From: Spodoptera frugiperda
Taxonomy: Eukaryota > Arthropoda > Insecta > Lepidoptera > Noctuidae
Assembly (NCBI RefSeq): GCF_023101765.2
Contig: NC_064219.1
Span: 10,085,774 to 10,149,773 of the forward strand
DNA length: 64,000 nt
Direction: 5' to 3'
The position numbers and the translations under genes were made by a program. Positions 11,578-21,090 of the stretch are shown one piece after another; the stretch's first letter is position 1; each line of letters starts with the position of its first letter. The notes below the pieces were generated by a model that saw only the letters and a list, made by a program, of their open reading frames with translations, had not been told where the DNA came from and searched no databases.

Positions 11578-11667
11578 TTAAGTCTTTGACTGCCATTAGA
11601 AAACTGTTGAAGGCAAATCCTTCGCTAACGTTAGTCACCAGTGACCACTACGACGTTCAAAGTGTTA
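11578..11667 (-). repeat. Dispersed repeat family N, copy 1
   Basis: On the minus strand: CACTTTGAACGTCGTAGTGG, GTCACTGGTGACTAACG, GGATTTGCCTTCAACAGTTT and GGCAGTCAAAGACTTAA. It matches 46722-46812 over about 90 bp. Confidence 0.6.
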
Positions 11668-12209
11668 ATTAAAAACATAACATCATAAATCTAATCAATC
11701 TCTCATAAAATAAAATGGTTGTAATAGCCGTCTAGGTCTCCAATGAAATTAGTGGTCGTGAATCTCGTCCCGTCAATTTGTGGGTTCGATGACGTGTTGA
11801 TGACGTCACTGTAATGAGGTCATCATCCCGAGTGGCGTTTATTCGAGTGCTGCCGTGACCAGAATTATGACAAATAGCCCGCTATTAGCTTCGACATAAA
11901 AGTTGTTTTCCTTTATTTTTATTTTTAATTATCACAATCTATGAAATCGCACAGAATAAACGAGTATACTAGTAAGTATATTGTGTACTCTTAGTATGAG
12001 TTTGTTTTACGTTTAAAGTAATCGAAACGCGCGTTCGGCGCTCTGATTAGTTGTTTTATTCCAGCCGCGCAATCAGGTTTTTTTGTCCGACCTGGAAATC
12101 GAACCCTTGCCAGCCAGACATAGGCACTTGCGACCCGTCAATTAATAAAAGTTACCAGTCAATTTTAAATAATAGTGGTTGAAGTACGTGGTGGAACTAT
12201 AAAAATATT
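11668..12209. other. Non-coding, with a tRNA-SINE head scrap
   Basis: At 12086-12135, minus strand, GGGTCGCAAGTGCC and AAGGGTTCGATTTCCAGGTC look like the tRNA-related head of the SINE at 58405-58685. The rest holds nothing recognised. Confidence 0.35.
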
Positions 12210-12527
12210 TAAGTGTGGGAGAGCCATGCTTCGGCACGAATGGGCCGGCTCGACCGGAGTGATACCACGGCCTCACAGAAAACCGACGTGAAACAACGCT
12301 TGCGTTGTGTTTCGTTGTGTGAGTGAGGTTACCGTAGGCCCAATTCCCCCTTCCCAATCTTCCCAATCCCCGATTCCCGAACATAAATTCCTAACTCCCA
12401 AAAAGTACGGCAACGCACTTGTAACGCCTTTGGTGTTTCAAGTGTCCATGGGCGGCGGCGATTGCTTACCATCAGGTAATACGTCTGCTCGATTGCCGGC
12501 TTGTTCCATGAAAAAAAAAAAAAAACC
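12210..12527 (+). repeat. SINE-like family C, full-length copy with A-tail
   Basis: Complete from GTGGGAGAGCCATGCTTCGG through GGCCGGCTCGACCGGAGTGA, CTTGCGTTGTGTTTCGTTG, CAATCCCCGATTCCCGA and GGCAACGCACTTGTAACGCC to GGCGGCGATTGCTTACCATC, CTGCTCGATTGCCGGCTTGT and an A15 run with one C. The terminal A-run argues for retroposition. This is the window's reference copy of the family. Confidence 0.88.
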
Positions 12528-12773
12528 GAAAATTACGAAATCTACAATCTCACTACCCAAGAATCGAATCCAAACCAAAATTTACAACACCAATGACGTA
12601 ATTATGACGTCATTGTAATGAGGTCACCGTCCTAGTGCCGTGCCTGTGGCTAGCGTGACCAAAAAGTCTTATTGTAGACGATAATCTATACTTTGATTGT
12701 ACGGTAGTGATTACTTCTGGGTATTGCTGCCTACGGTATAATTGTTTTGGTGTACTTGTGAAGGTTTAATGAT

Positions 12774-13014
12774 TGCACGGTTGGCGCGGTGACTGGGCAA
12801 CCGACTGCCGCGCAACGTGTAGTGGGTTAAATCACCGCATGGAGCAACTCTTTGTGTGATCAGCGCAACGTGTAGCGGGTCCGATTCTCGCACGGAGCAT
12901 ATTTTTGTGTCACCTACAAATTGTCGTTTCGGGTGTGGGTGTCCTGTGTATGTGAATTTATATGTTTGTAAACGCACCCACGATACAGGAGAAAATCTTA
13001 GTGTAAAACAATGT
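12774..13014 (+). repeat. tRNA-like SINE family A with a duplicated B-box segment
   Basis: Head GGTTGGCGCGGTGACTGGGC; the block GCGCAACGTGTAG-GGGT...CGCA-GGAGCA occurs twice (from 12810 and from 12863), so 53 bp are tandemly duplicated and the copies have since diverged. It then runs normally to GTAAACGCACCCACGATACA and GGAGAAAATCTTAGTG. Confidence 0.85.
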
Positions 13015-13679
13015 TTTTTTTAATGTAGCAATATTATTAATATTCTGTAATTAAATGTAATAAATGGACACAAAGTAAATTTGAAAGTAATTATATTATT
13101 GGTGCTACATAATTTTATTTTAAAAATTATTATCAGAGGGTTGAAACCACAACACGCCACGTAATACGATCATTATTTTAAAACAAAAACGTTACGCCAT
13201 ACAAAATGACTGAAAAATAACAAATATGAAAAACGCAATAACTCCTTTTCCGAAACCGAAAGCTCTTCATCCTCTGATAGACAGTCAAATAGACAACCAA
13301 ATACCCAACAAGACCTCACACATCCAATTTTATACGAAACAAGGTCAGAACTCCGAAAATTGCTTTATATCGTTATTTACTGTTAACCCGCGCTTAGCCA
13401 GTGAGGTTTATATAACGTTATAAATAACACTTAAGCGTTATTATTATTTATTAGGGTCAAATACTGTTATAAGTTAATCAGAATCGGGGGCAGCCCTCAC
13501 CTATGGACTGTCAGATGTAATTTAATATACGCAAGGTTTAATATTGGTTATTTATATGCGATACTGCTACGTTGGTTCAAAGATAGGTCAGTTTGGGGTA
13601 TCAGGTCATATCAGTCAGTCAAAAGATTATTGAGTTATTGATATTTTTTATTCTCAGCACAGTCTAGTATTAGTTATTT
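13015..13679. other. Non-coding, no recognised element
   Basis: AT-rich; nothing in it matches other parts of the window. Confidence 0.4.
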
Positions 13680-13724
13680 CGTTCCCATTCCTGCTTTTGA
13701 GCCGGAGTTCCGGCAATCCCCTTC
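13680..13724 (+). repeat. SINE-like family B, short internal fragment
   Basis: Only CGTTCCCATTCCTGCTTTTG, AGCCGGAGTTCCGGCAATCC is left. Both ends are missing. Confidence 0.6.
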
Positions 13725-13796
13725 ATTTTTAAAAAGTTCACAGATTGACAATACGCTAGATCTGTCATATAGAAGTTAAACGCGTAGTAAAACGGG

Positions 13797-13975
13797 ACTA
13801 AAGTAGCCCTAAGTACTTGTAAGGGGCACTGAGTCCTCTATTAGACCTGCTCCAGAGCCCCCACAGTGCAACGCCTACGGCACCTAGGGATCCCTTAAGC
13901 GTCACTGTGCACGGCGGCACGTCACCACTGCGCCACCGTATTCCCTGAGGCTACTGGTGGGCATCTAGAATCCTT
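13797..13975. other. Unexplained GC-rich block
   Basis: GC-rich island in AT-rich DNA: CCAGAGCCCCCACAGTGCAA, CACCTAGGGATCCCTTAAGC, CACTGTGCACGGCGGCACGT. CACAGTGCA and TGCACAGTG (reverse complement of CACTGTGCA) show a partial inverted symmetry around 13870-13905. No frame or known family is recognised; it is probably a degenerate repeat. Confidence 0.35.
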
Positions 13976-14320
13976 ACTCTACACACCTGTGGCCCCATAA
14001 GTCAAAAAACTACTGAACCTATAGTCTATCTTTATAGAAATCTATCATTTAATATAATATATACATGTAACATGAAACAATAGCCTATAGGTACACAATA
14101 AACACATGCTTCATTATATCCAATTACGGTCTATTAATGACTAACAATTAGCATCTAGCTTTGATTGCAGACAATATTATTAATAGTTTGTTATTACGGA
14201 TATCAACTGGTATTGTGGTAAGATTGATGTGGTGTTGTGGTGAAGTAAGGTTATATGTAGGTAATTATGTAGTTAATAATAATTGTTAAGCAACGTTTGC
14301 TGATGTTGTGTTTTTTAAAC
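13976..14320. other. Non-coding, no recognised element
   Basis: AT-rich, nothing recognised. Confidence 0.4.
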
Positions 14321-14480
14321 GTTGGATTTTCTCCTGTGTCGTGGGTGTGTTTACAAATAATTGCAAGTTCACATACACATGACACACAAACTCGAAACAA
14401 CAATTTGTGGATTAGACAAAGAGTGGCTTCGTGCAGGAGTCGAACCCGCAGTTGCCCAACTACCACGCCAACCGAGCCGT
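14321..14480 (-). repeat. tRNA-like SINE family A, copy with head deletion
   Basis: Minus strand: GGTTGGCGTGGTAGTTGGGC AACTGCGGGTTCGACTCCTG, then CAAATTGTTGTTTCGAGTTT, ATGTGTATGTGAACTTGCAA and GTGGGTGTCGTG-type order to GACACAGGAGAAAATCCAAC. The CGACTGCCGCGCAACGTGTA part between A-box-like and B-box-like segments is deleted. Confidence 0.8.
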
Positions 14481-14499
14481 TATTTCCTTATTACTCGCA

Positions 14500-14592
14500 C
14501 AGCTACGTAGCTTAGTATCAGTGGAAACGGTCACATAGTTTCACATCTTCGTAGCATAGCTACATAGCACATCTTTGGTAGAATAGCACCCC
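14500..14592. repeat. Foldback family I, copy 1
   Basis: Shares GTGGAAACGGT, CACATAGTTTCACATCTTCG and TAGCATAGCTACATAGCACA with 61000-61252 and, less well, 34930-35150. GCTACGTAGCTTAGTA and TAGCATAGCTACATAGC give partial self-complementarity. Confidence 0.5.
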
Positions 14593-15623
14593 CAAAGAGG
14601 AGTTTAGTAAGAAGCGTGCTGCTACATCTTACAGCTTTCCGTTTTACTTTTTTATAGTAAAGTTCACTTAATTCTAGACCGTATAAAAATATTATCTGAG
14701 TTATATAAAACTAAGTTATACTACAGTTTTAAAAGCATAGTACCATCTCAGTGTCCTCGTCAACTTTTATTTTTGTCCAAGAAAACTTTTGTTTTACCCC
14801 GCTCTCCTCGAGTTTTGGGCCAACTAACTTTAGCATCCTTTTAGTACGTGATTAATCAAATTTTATCGAATTTGTGCCAGACTTTTTTTGTCACAAAAAT
14901 GTTAACAGTAAGAATATTATGTTCGTATTTTTTTTTGTATGACAAAGATTTTGGACATGTTTTTTGTCATTGGTATCTTTTTCGTATTGTAAAATTGAAT
15001 TTGTAATGTAAGAATTTGAAAAACAACTTATAAATGTATCTGATTCTTGCCATTTAACTGCATAATGTCTTAGGCATCCTCACTTGTCAAACTTCAGGTG
15101 GTGCAAATGTATGGTAGGCTACCATACAGAATGCCTAAAGCATTGTGTCTACCTCTGTATAATTTTAAGTGCACAAAATAAATAAATAAAAATGTCCGCC
15201 TTTTTATTCTCAGTGGTGCACACATATAATGTAACATGTAAAATCCATTTATCACCAGTAATATTATGAATCTATTTAATATAATATTTGCTAGACTTCC
15301 TCGGTGACCTTTATGAACAATGAAATGGAAATCTAAAAATAAATCATTTATAGAAACTATCTATAGTCAAAAATAAAGCCAATGACTATTATCTTAATGG
15401 ACTCTCCGATAAATCGGGAATAAAATACCATTATCCCACTTCATGCTCGATTGAGACTTATCTTTATATAAATGAAATATATTCCGATATACTCGCCGAA
15501 TTCGCTTTCAGCATAATCGAATTTTTCATTGGTGAATAATATCATAGAAGAGGCTTCAGTTTCATAATATTGTTAAGTACATAAATATAGTTAAACCTTT
15601 TATATATCTTGGAAATAATAGCG
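14593..15623. other. Non-coding, no recognised element
   Basis: AT-rich, with T-runs at 14884-14940. No family copy or convincing frame. Confidence 0.4.
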
Positions 15624-15760
15624 TTTTTGAAGGGGGTAAAATCATCCAGTGACTTCTCCCGTCTTGTGTGAGGCGAGAGGGAGTGTCAGACTCTTACTAA
15701 CTATAAACTACTTCGTTCCTACTCGTGCTCTTTGAGCTGGAACCCCGGTAACCCGTTAGG
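15624..15760 (+). repeat. SINE-like family B, copy 4
   Basis: TTTTTGAAGGGGGTAAAATC, ATCCAGTGACTTCTCCCGTC, GAGGCGAGAGGGAGTGTCAG, CTTCGTTCCTACTCGTGCTC and CCCCGGTAACCCGTTAGGTA in order. Confidence 0.85.
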
Positions 15761-15890
15761 TAAAAACGTAAGTGAATTACTTACGTTTTGATAATTATTT
15801 AGATAATTATTATTCTTCTTTGCTTTTTGTAAAATATGCTGTGGTTTTCTTAGTATAACTGGTGAATAATGATTGTTGCTGTTGTGACAC

Positions 15891-16050
15891 AGTCTGTAAA
15901 ATACTATGCTGAAAACCGGAAAAAAACACTATCAGCTGAAGTGATATCACTTCAGCTAAACGCGAGATAATCGCGCACAAACATACACATACATGTAAGT
16001 CAAACAGAGAACCCTCATTTTTGGTCGATCGATCGAGTCGATCAAAAAAG
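15891..16050 (-). repeat. Dispersed repeat family M, copy 1, with a perfect palindrome
   Basis: Minus strand: GAGGGTTCTCTGTTTGACTT, ACATGTATGTGTATGTTTGT, GCGCGATTATCTCGCGTTTA then CCGGTTTTCAGCATAGTATT. In this copy the centre is a perfect 24-bp palindrome at 15934-15957 (half-site AGCTGAAGTGAT). Relatives are at 36385-36501, 47946-48077 and 62060-62107. Confidence 0.6.
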
Positions 16051-17040
16051 CAACTTACATACACAGAGTTCCAATACGAAAAACCACACACATACACATA
16101 AATACATTCAATCAATAAAACATTCCTTACCCCACTTACAATAGAGCTAAAAATAGCTTGTAAGTTGGTGAGAAACCCTTCAGGCTCATCATTTCCTGCA
16201 TTACTATAATTACTTGGTTGTAAGGCCGTACCTTTGTTACGTGCTCTCTAATTGAGTTACGGTTGGCGATACGAGTAGACACAGTTATACTGAACTTCAG
16301 TTTAGTATGAGGATACTTTGAAAAAAATATAATATGCCTATAAGTATGGGGACTTTTAAATGCTGTGATAATAATTATGAGAAATGATTTTACTGCTTTT
16401 CATTATATATTTCAATGTTGTTTATGTCTTAAAATGTATTAAATAAGCAAATCGATAAGTAAATAAAGAGTGCGAAGCATTTTATCATCTTTAAATAATT
16501 CATAGAAAGAACAGGCAAAAAGTTGGTTAAAAATCCTAATTCCAAGGAAAGGCAGTAAAACATTTTATAAATATAATTTTAAAAACATATTAATATGTAT
16601 GTAACATTGCTGTAAATAAGTCAATTATACACACTGGAAACGCGTAACTTAAGAACAATTTAAAACCAATGTAAATTATCAAAAAGTTCTAAGAACAAAA
16701 ATATTAAACGCATACACATAATTAGTATTCTTAGTCCCTAAATAATAAAACTAAAGAATATTAAATCTATCTCTAACAAATTAATTCACAGCAACTAGCG
16801 ACCAGTGACGTAGCTTTGTAACATCAGTTGCTCGGACGTAAACAAATGCCGCGGGCTCCTGATGAAACAGATACAAATGGTGCAGAGGAGATAAAGTAAG
16901 ATGGCGGCTTGTAATTAGTTAATAGGATAGATGCTGATACTGAGGTATCTTGCTGATTAGCTCAGAGAATTTATAAAGTAAGACGCAAAGTGAATGTTTG
17001 TAAAAGATTTTACTAATAATTGACGTGAGGCCTGTGTGAG
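16051..17040. other. Non-coding, no recognised element
   Basis: AT-rich. A slightly GC-richer part at 16798-16910 (CGACCAGTGACGTAGC, AAATGCCGCGGGCTCC) has no frame and no copy elsewhere in the window. Confidence 0.4.
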
Positions 17041-17065
17041 CGGTCTAGATAAGGAATGCAATAAG

Positions 17066-17150
17066 GAATGGATCCCGATCTCGCGAGATCTCGGGTAATT
17101 TTTCGGGATCAATCTCGACGAGATCCCGTTCGAGATTGACGGGATTGGGC
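17066..17150. repeat. GATC-rich palindromic cluster
   Basis: A perfect 14-bp palindrome GATCTCGCGAGATC at 17077-17090 is followed by an imperfect hairpin with arms CGGGATC (17104-17110) and GATCCCG (17122-17128), and by further CGAGATTGACGGGAT variants. The same words recur several times in about 85 bp, suggesting a degenerate repeat with internal symmetry. Confidence 0.5.
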
Positions 17151-17543
17151 GGCAGTAGTCAGCCACGCAGCGGGTTACACTGCAAAGGATATTAGATGCC
17201 GTTTAGCGGATGATACTATTAATAAGGAGTTAATAAGAACACTTTGATTTAAGGAGTCATTTTCAAAATCACTCATCTTAGGTTCACCATTTTCTAACCA
17301 GCCAAAAATAAGCTTAAATAAATCAATCCTAAAGTCTAAAACTCCACAACAAACTTTATCCAAACCAAGTTCAGACTTCCAAGAATAAAGAAAGATACAT
17401 TTTATAAAACACTCACAAAGCCAAAACGCCAAGCAAAAAGCAACCTTAAAACAACTAATTAAAGATGGTCAAGCTAATGATAGGTTGAATTTACTTTATA
17501 AAGTAATCAGGTACAGTTTCTTTGTTGATCTAGAGCTAAAGGT

Positions 17544-17622
17544 TAGTCTACACGTCGCGTGCAACCCTAACGAGATAATTAGACGTCAGGCGCACGCGAC
17601 CGTTAATTTTAAATCGTGTGTA
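17544..17622. repeat. Small foldback unit
   Basis: Arms TCTACACGTCGCGTGC and, inverted, GCACGCGACCG ... CGTGTGTA flank about 30 bp. It looks like a single short MITE-like foldback. No second copy is seen in the window. Confidence 0.35.
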
Positions 17623-17778
17623 CCTGGGTTTATTGTCTTACTATTACCATATGTTGTCAGCAAAATAAAGGGAAATTATAGGTATTAGAACATTAGCTGA
17701 AAGAAAATAATATTTTGAATTGATGTGTTATGCTATTTATGATGTTTTTTTTATTGGTGCAGTAGTGTTGTATATATA

Positions 17779-19953
17779 TTAGGGTGTCCCTTATATGACA
17801 AAAAAAAATTTTTTTTCGAATTTCGAAATGCATACCCTCTATATTTTTTACTAATGCTATAAGATACTTAAATATAAAATTTTATCAATCTAGCATAATT
17901 GCAACCAGTGCCGACCGAGCTTCAAAGTTTAGTAAAAAACGTGTTTCGTCCTAAAATTTCAGTCTGCTATGATTTCATTATAAATGCAATGAATTAAGTG
18001 AATAAAATTAAATAATAAATTAGATGAACATTAATCTTTAATTAAAAACATAAAGAAATAAGAATCATTCAGGGTAACTTCTTTTTAGAGTAGTTTTTTT
18101 ACAGTCTGGATACAATTTTCGATGTTCCTGGACACAGCGCAGCAAGAACTGTTTTTGTTCTTCTTCAGCCGTGATAAGTCCGTTAAAATCTTGCATTATT
18201 TTACAGCCCTTTCAGCAGTATCATTTACAACTCTCAAATAACTTATTCTTCTTTTAGCCTCCAGAAAAGCAGCATTGTTATTCCAAGAAGATACATCTTC
18301 CTTTAGAAAACTGTCGTCGATCTGCAGTCGTGATAAAAATTGTTTGCTCTTTTCCGATACAAAATCATCCAGTGCTTTGTCTAAAAAAAAAAGAAAAATA
18401 AGTTAAATAACAAATAAGAATTAACAACAATTTTGAAAATATATAAATAAGTATTGGACATTGCAATTGAAAACCAACAAAAAGTCAATTTAACTTACCA
18501 AACAACTTTTGAGTCAGTTCTTCCTTCGACGGCACATAGCGTTTGCTGAAATTCGAGATTTTGTCCCTGTTGAAGTTGGCAATCATCTTCTTCTTAGTTT
18601 GGTTGTCAACTTCATCATCAAATAGTGATAGAATGACTGTCTCTTCACATAAATACCACAAGTGATGGCTGAACTTGCTTATAGAAGCTTTAGAAATTGT
18701 TGCGTCAACTTTTTCATACTCTTTTAACATCTTCAAGAAGCGCAAATCTTGATTAGGTGCTTTGGTCGCCACTGTACATTCGAGCCAAGGTTTAACATAC
18801 AATAATACGAGAAATAAGCAAACATCTTGTAGAGCCTTTTTGTCTGAAGTTAGATTTTATTGCTTCTGCCCTTGATTTTCTAGTTTCAGTACGAATTCGC
18901 TGAATCGAGGATTTGTTAATACAGAAATCATCGCTGCTCAGACCAAGCGCTTCTACCACCGCATTAAGAATGTAAACGGAATCTCTAATGCTTAACTGGC
19001 ATCGATCTAAAGCTTAGGTGTTATAAGATTCTTTCTACCTCTTTTTGAACTTTGTTCATGGCAGGGAACGTCCGGTAACTGGAGTTCAGAATTCAAGATC
19101 TGTTCTTCGTCTGAATCTTCTACACTGTCTAAGTTATTTGTGGTGGAAGTCGATGCAACAGCTAGTGATTCTCTTTGTCTTACAATCCTTTCCTCTTCTT
19201 CCAATCGTCGTTGTCTAGATCTTTGTTCTTTTTCCGCCAATTTTTTATCTACACCACCTAAGCATCCCGGTCGACCTGGCTCTCTCTGTTTCATTAAAAA
19301 TAATTTATCTTCCTCTATTTTCATTCTCTCAAAAGCATTAGCATGTGCAATATCAAACAAATTATCAAGATTAATTAAAAATTGTTCTCACAACTCTTAA
19401 ACGTAATCTGAGTTTTCTTACAATTTTTTTGCAACTCTCTCCAAACATGATATAAATCAATAAGTTTCTTCACGCAGTTAGGAAATGCCCTTGTTGGAAT
19501 TCTTGCTTTTTCCCAATATATGATGCACTCCCTAATCACAAGATTTGCACTTTCACTAACAGTCAATTTAACCTCACGAATATTGTAGAATAGGACTGAG
19601 AGAACTTGTCGATTAGATGGTAATTTTGCACCATTTATTTGGTAGCTAGTCAATCCGATAAGAAAAATATTTTGTTTATCACTCCGTAATTCCACCGACA
19701 TGTTTACGCACTAAACAATGAAGCACTAATAGTCTCAAAAATCACGTACGAAATGGCAAATAAAACATGTCGTAACAGGTCACTGGGCAGTACTTAAGCA
19801 ACTTGTATGGACAAGTTTAAATAGCAAGTCGGCACGGGTTATCGTTTATATATCGAACTAATATTTTTTTCTAGACAATATAGGGTTATTACGAAACTTT
19901 TAAGAAGGTATGCGTAAAAAAATATCGAACTTGAAATTTAAGGGACACCCTAA
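17779..19953 (-). mobile_element. TIR DNA transposon with decayed transposase, in TA-rich DNA
   Basis: The ends are TTAGGGTGTCCCTTA (17779-17793) and its exact reverse complement (19939-19953). Imperfect subterminal matches continue inward, with ATGCATACC on the left and GGTATGCGT on the right. Both flanks are TATATA-type, so the target duplication cannot be fixed; a 6-bp ATATAT duplication would fit. Length is about 2.17 kb. Inside, on the minus strand, is a broken transposase gene (18065-19701). The superfamily is not certain. An IS3EU-like assignment is a guess from the flank and end style, not something I could verify. The copy cannot encode an active enzyme because its central domain is deleted. 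Confidence 0.75.
18065..19701 (-). pseudogene. Transposase pseudogene with intron and central deletion
   Basis: Starts with ATG at 19699-19701. The first part reads to a TAA at 19375 and is frameshifted in the T-run near 19380. It continues with a charged, coiled-coil-like segment (KKLAEKEQRSRQRRLEEEER) at 19007-19360. A stop and shift near 19005 precede the segment CQLSIRDSVYILNAVVEALG. Near 18840 the frame jumps straight to VCLFLVLLYVKPW, so the catalytic core expected between them (several hundred residues, judging from relatives I remember) is absent. The C-terminal part (APNQDLRFLKMLKEY, HHLWYLCEETVI) runs to a GTAAGT donor at 18498. The 118-bp intron ends at TTTTTTTAG (18381), and the last exon holds NDTAERAV and EEEQKQFLLRCVQEHRK after one more frameshift, ending with TGA at 18065-18067. 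The same motif order occurs in a multicopy transposase-like family of arthropods and Hydra. Confidence 0.7.
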
Positions 19954-20020
19954 TATATATAGAGGAATATAGTTAAATCTATATGAATATATTCTATGTA
20001 TATATTATATAATATATAAA

Positions 20021-20090
20021 AAGGTGGTGTAAAGCCTTACATCATGACTCGTGAGAGTCGGTATTCCACAATCCTCCCGCCCTGAGACCC
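20021..20090 (-). other. 3' UTR of the R4-like element with two small hairpins
   Basis: About 70 bp between the stop codon and the TA-rich flank. Two 5-bp stems are visible: GACTC (20046-20050) with GAGTC (20055-20059), and TGTAA (20028-20032) with TTACA (20037-20041). In R2-type elements the 3' UTR structure is what the RT recognises; that role here is inference. Confidence 0.5.
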
Positions 20091-21041
20091 TCAAGGAAGA
20101 GGAGGATCGCGTTCCCTATCGACGTATATTGTATTCCCTAAAACTTTAGTGAGGATGGTGGTTGTATGGATGGCTGCTTGTTTCTGTATGATGTGTATGT
20201 TAATGTTGGAGTCTAACTGTGTGCAATGTTTGTGGATACTTTTAGCTACCATTCCGGACGCTCCTATGACTATGGGTACGACTTGTGCTTGTGTGTTCCA
20301 TAACCGGGTTATTTCTTTTTGTAATAAATGATATTTACTTAGTTTTTCTATTTCTTTGGCTCCTATATTGTAATCTGATGGTACTGTTATATCTATTAAA
20401 TATGTTTTGTTATCTTTTTTATTTATGTAAATAATATCTGGTCTATTGTGCGTAACTGTGACATCTGTCTGAACTGGAATCTCCCACATTATTTTGGCTG
20501 TATCATTTTCTTTGACTTGTGGTTGAGTGAGCTGTTCTTTCCACCATAAGCTGGTTGTTTCCATGTTGTGTTTTTTGAGGAGGGTCCAGTACACGTACTG
20601 TACCACGTTATTGTGTCTCTTGGTGTAATAGGTGCCAGCCAGCTGCTCGCAGCCCGCCACAATGTGTTGTGCGGTCTCGTCTTTGACACCACATAGCCGG
20701 CACTTCCCGTCCACCGCTCTCTTAAGCACGTCTCTTTCGTGCTGCCTGGTGACAATGGCTTGATCTTGTAGTGAGAATATGGATGCTTCTAGTGAGGGAG
20801 ATATTGCCTGCTTTTTGAGCCATCTAAACGAGTAATTGGTATCTATGTTTTCTTTATCTATTACTAATCTGTAAAACTGTCCGTGTAGAGGTTTAGCTTT
20901 CCATTTTCCTATTGTGTATTTTATTTTAGCAGACTTTATTTCGCTATCTGTACATATTGTATTATTATTTATTTTAAATTCTATTCTATTTTCTTTTGCT
21001 TCCTTATCTATCGAATATTTATCTCTAGTTTTATCATGCAT
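20091..21041 (-). CDS. R4-like retrotransposon ORF, finger and endonuclease part
   Basis: 316 codons counted from an internal ATG at 21041. The same frame is open upstream to a TAA at 21087-21089 and, beyond that single stop, to the GGRGL segment at 21129-21143, so this is the continuation of the upstream frame and not a separate gene. It has a CCHC finger (C114, C117, H126, C131: CRLCGVKDETAQHIVAGC) and a restriction-like endonuclease with PD (201-202), D217 in LIDITVPSD and following lysines in AKEIEKLSKYHLLQKE. In R2/R4-type elements this nuclease nicks the target. It ends at 20091 in DRERDPPLP. All recognised catalytic residues are retained; only the junction with the RT is broken. Confidence 0.8.
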   Translation of the reverse strand: MHDKTRDKYSIDKEAKENRIEFKINNNTICTDSEIKSAKIKYTIGKWKAKPLHGQFYRLVIDKENIDTNYSFRWLKKQAISPSLEASIFSLQDQAIVTRQHERDVLKRAVDGKCRLCGVKDETAQHIVAGCEQLAGTYYTKRHNNVVQYVYWTLLKKHNMETTSLWWKEQLTQPQVKENDTAKIMWEIPVQTDVTVTHNRPDIIYINKKDNKTYLIDITVPSDYNIGAKEIEKLSKYHLLQKEITRLWNTQAQVVPIVIGASGMVAKSIHKHCTQLDSNINIHIIQKQAAIHTTTILTKVLGNTIYVDRERDPPLP

Positions 21042-21090
21042 AGTTATTGTTTTTATAATGTAGTCTGTTTCACGTTCTAAATATTGTTAT

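Noticed and set aside
12774..12850. Possible genuine tRNA gene
   Set aside because: The tRNA-like head is the start of a SINE found 11 times in the window, and no full cloverleaf with a proper acceptor stem is formed.
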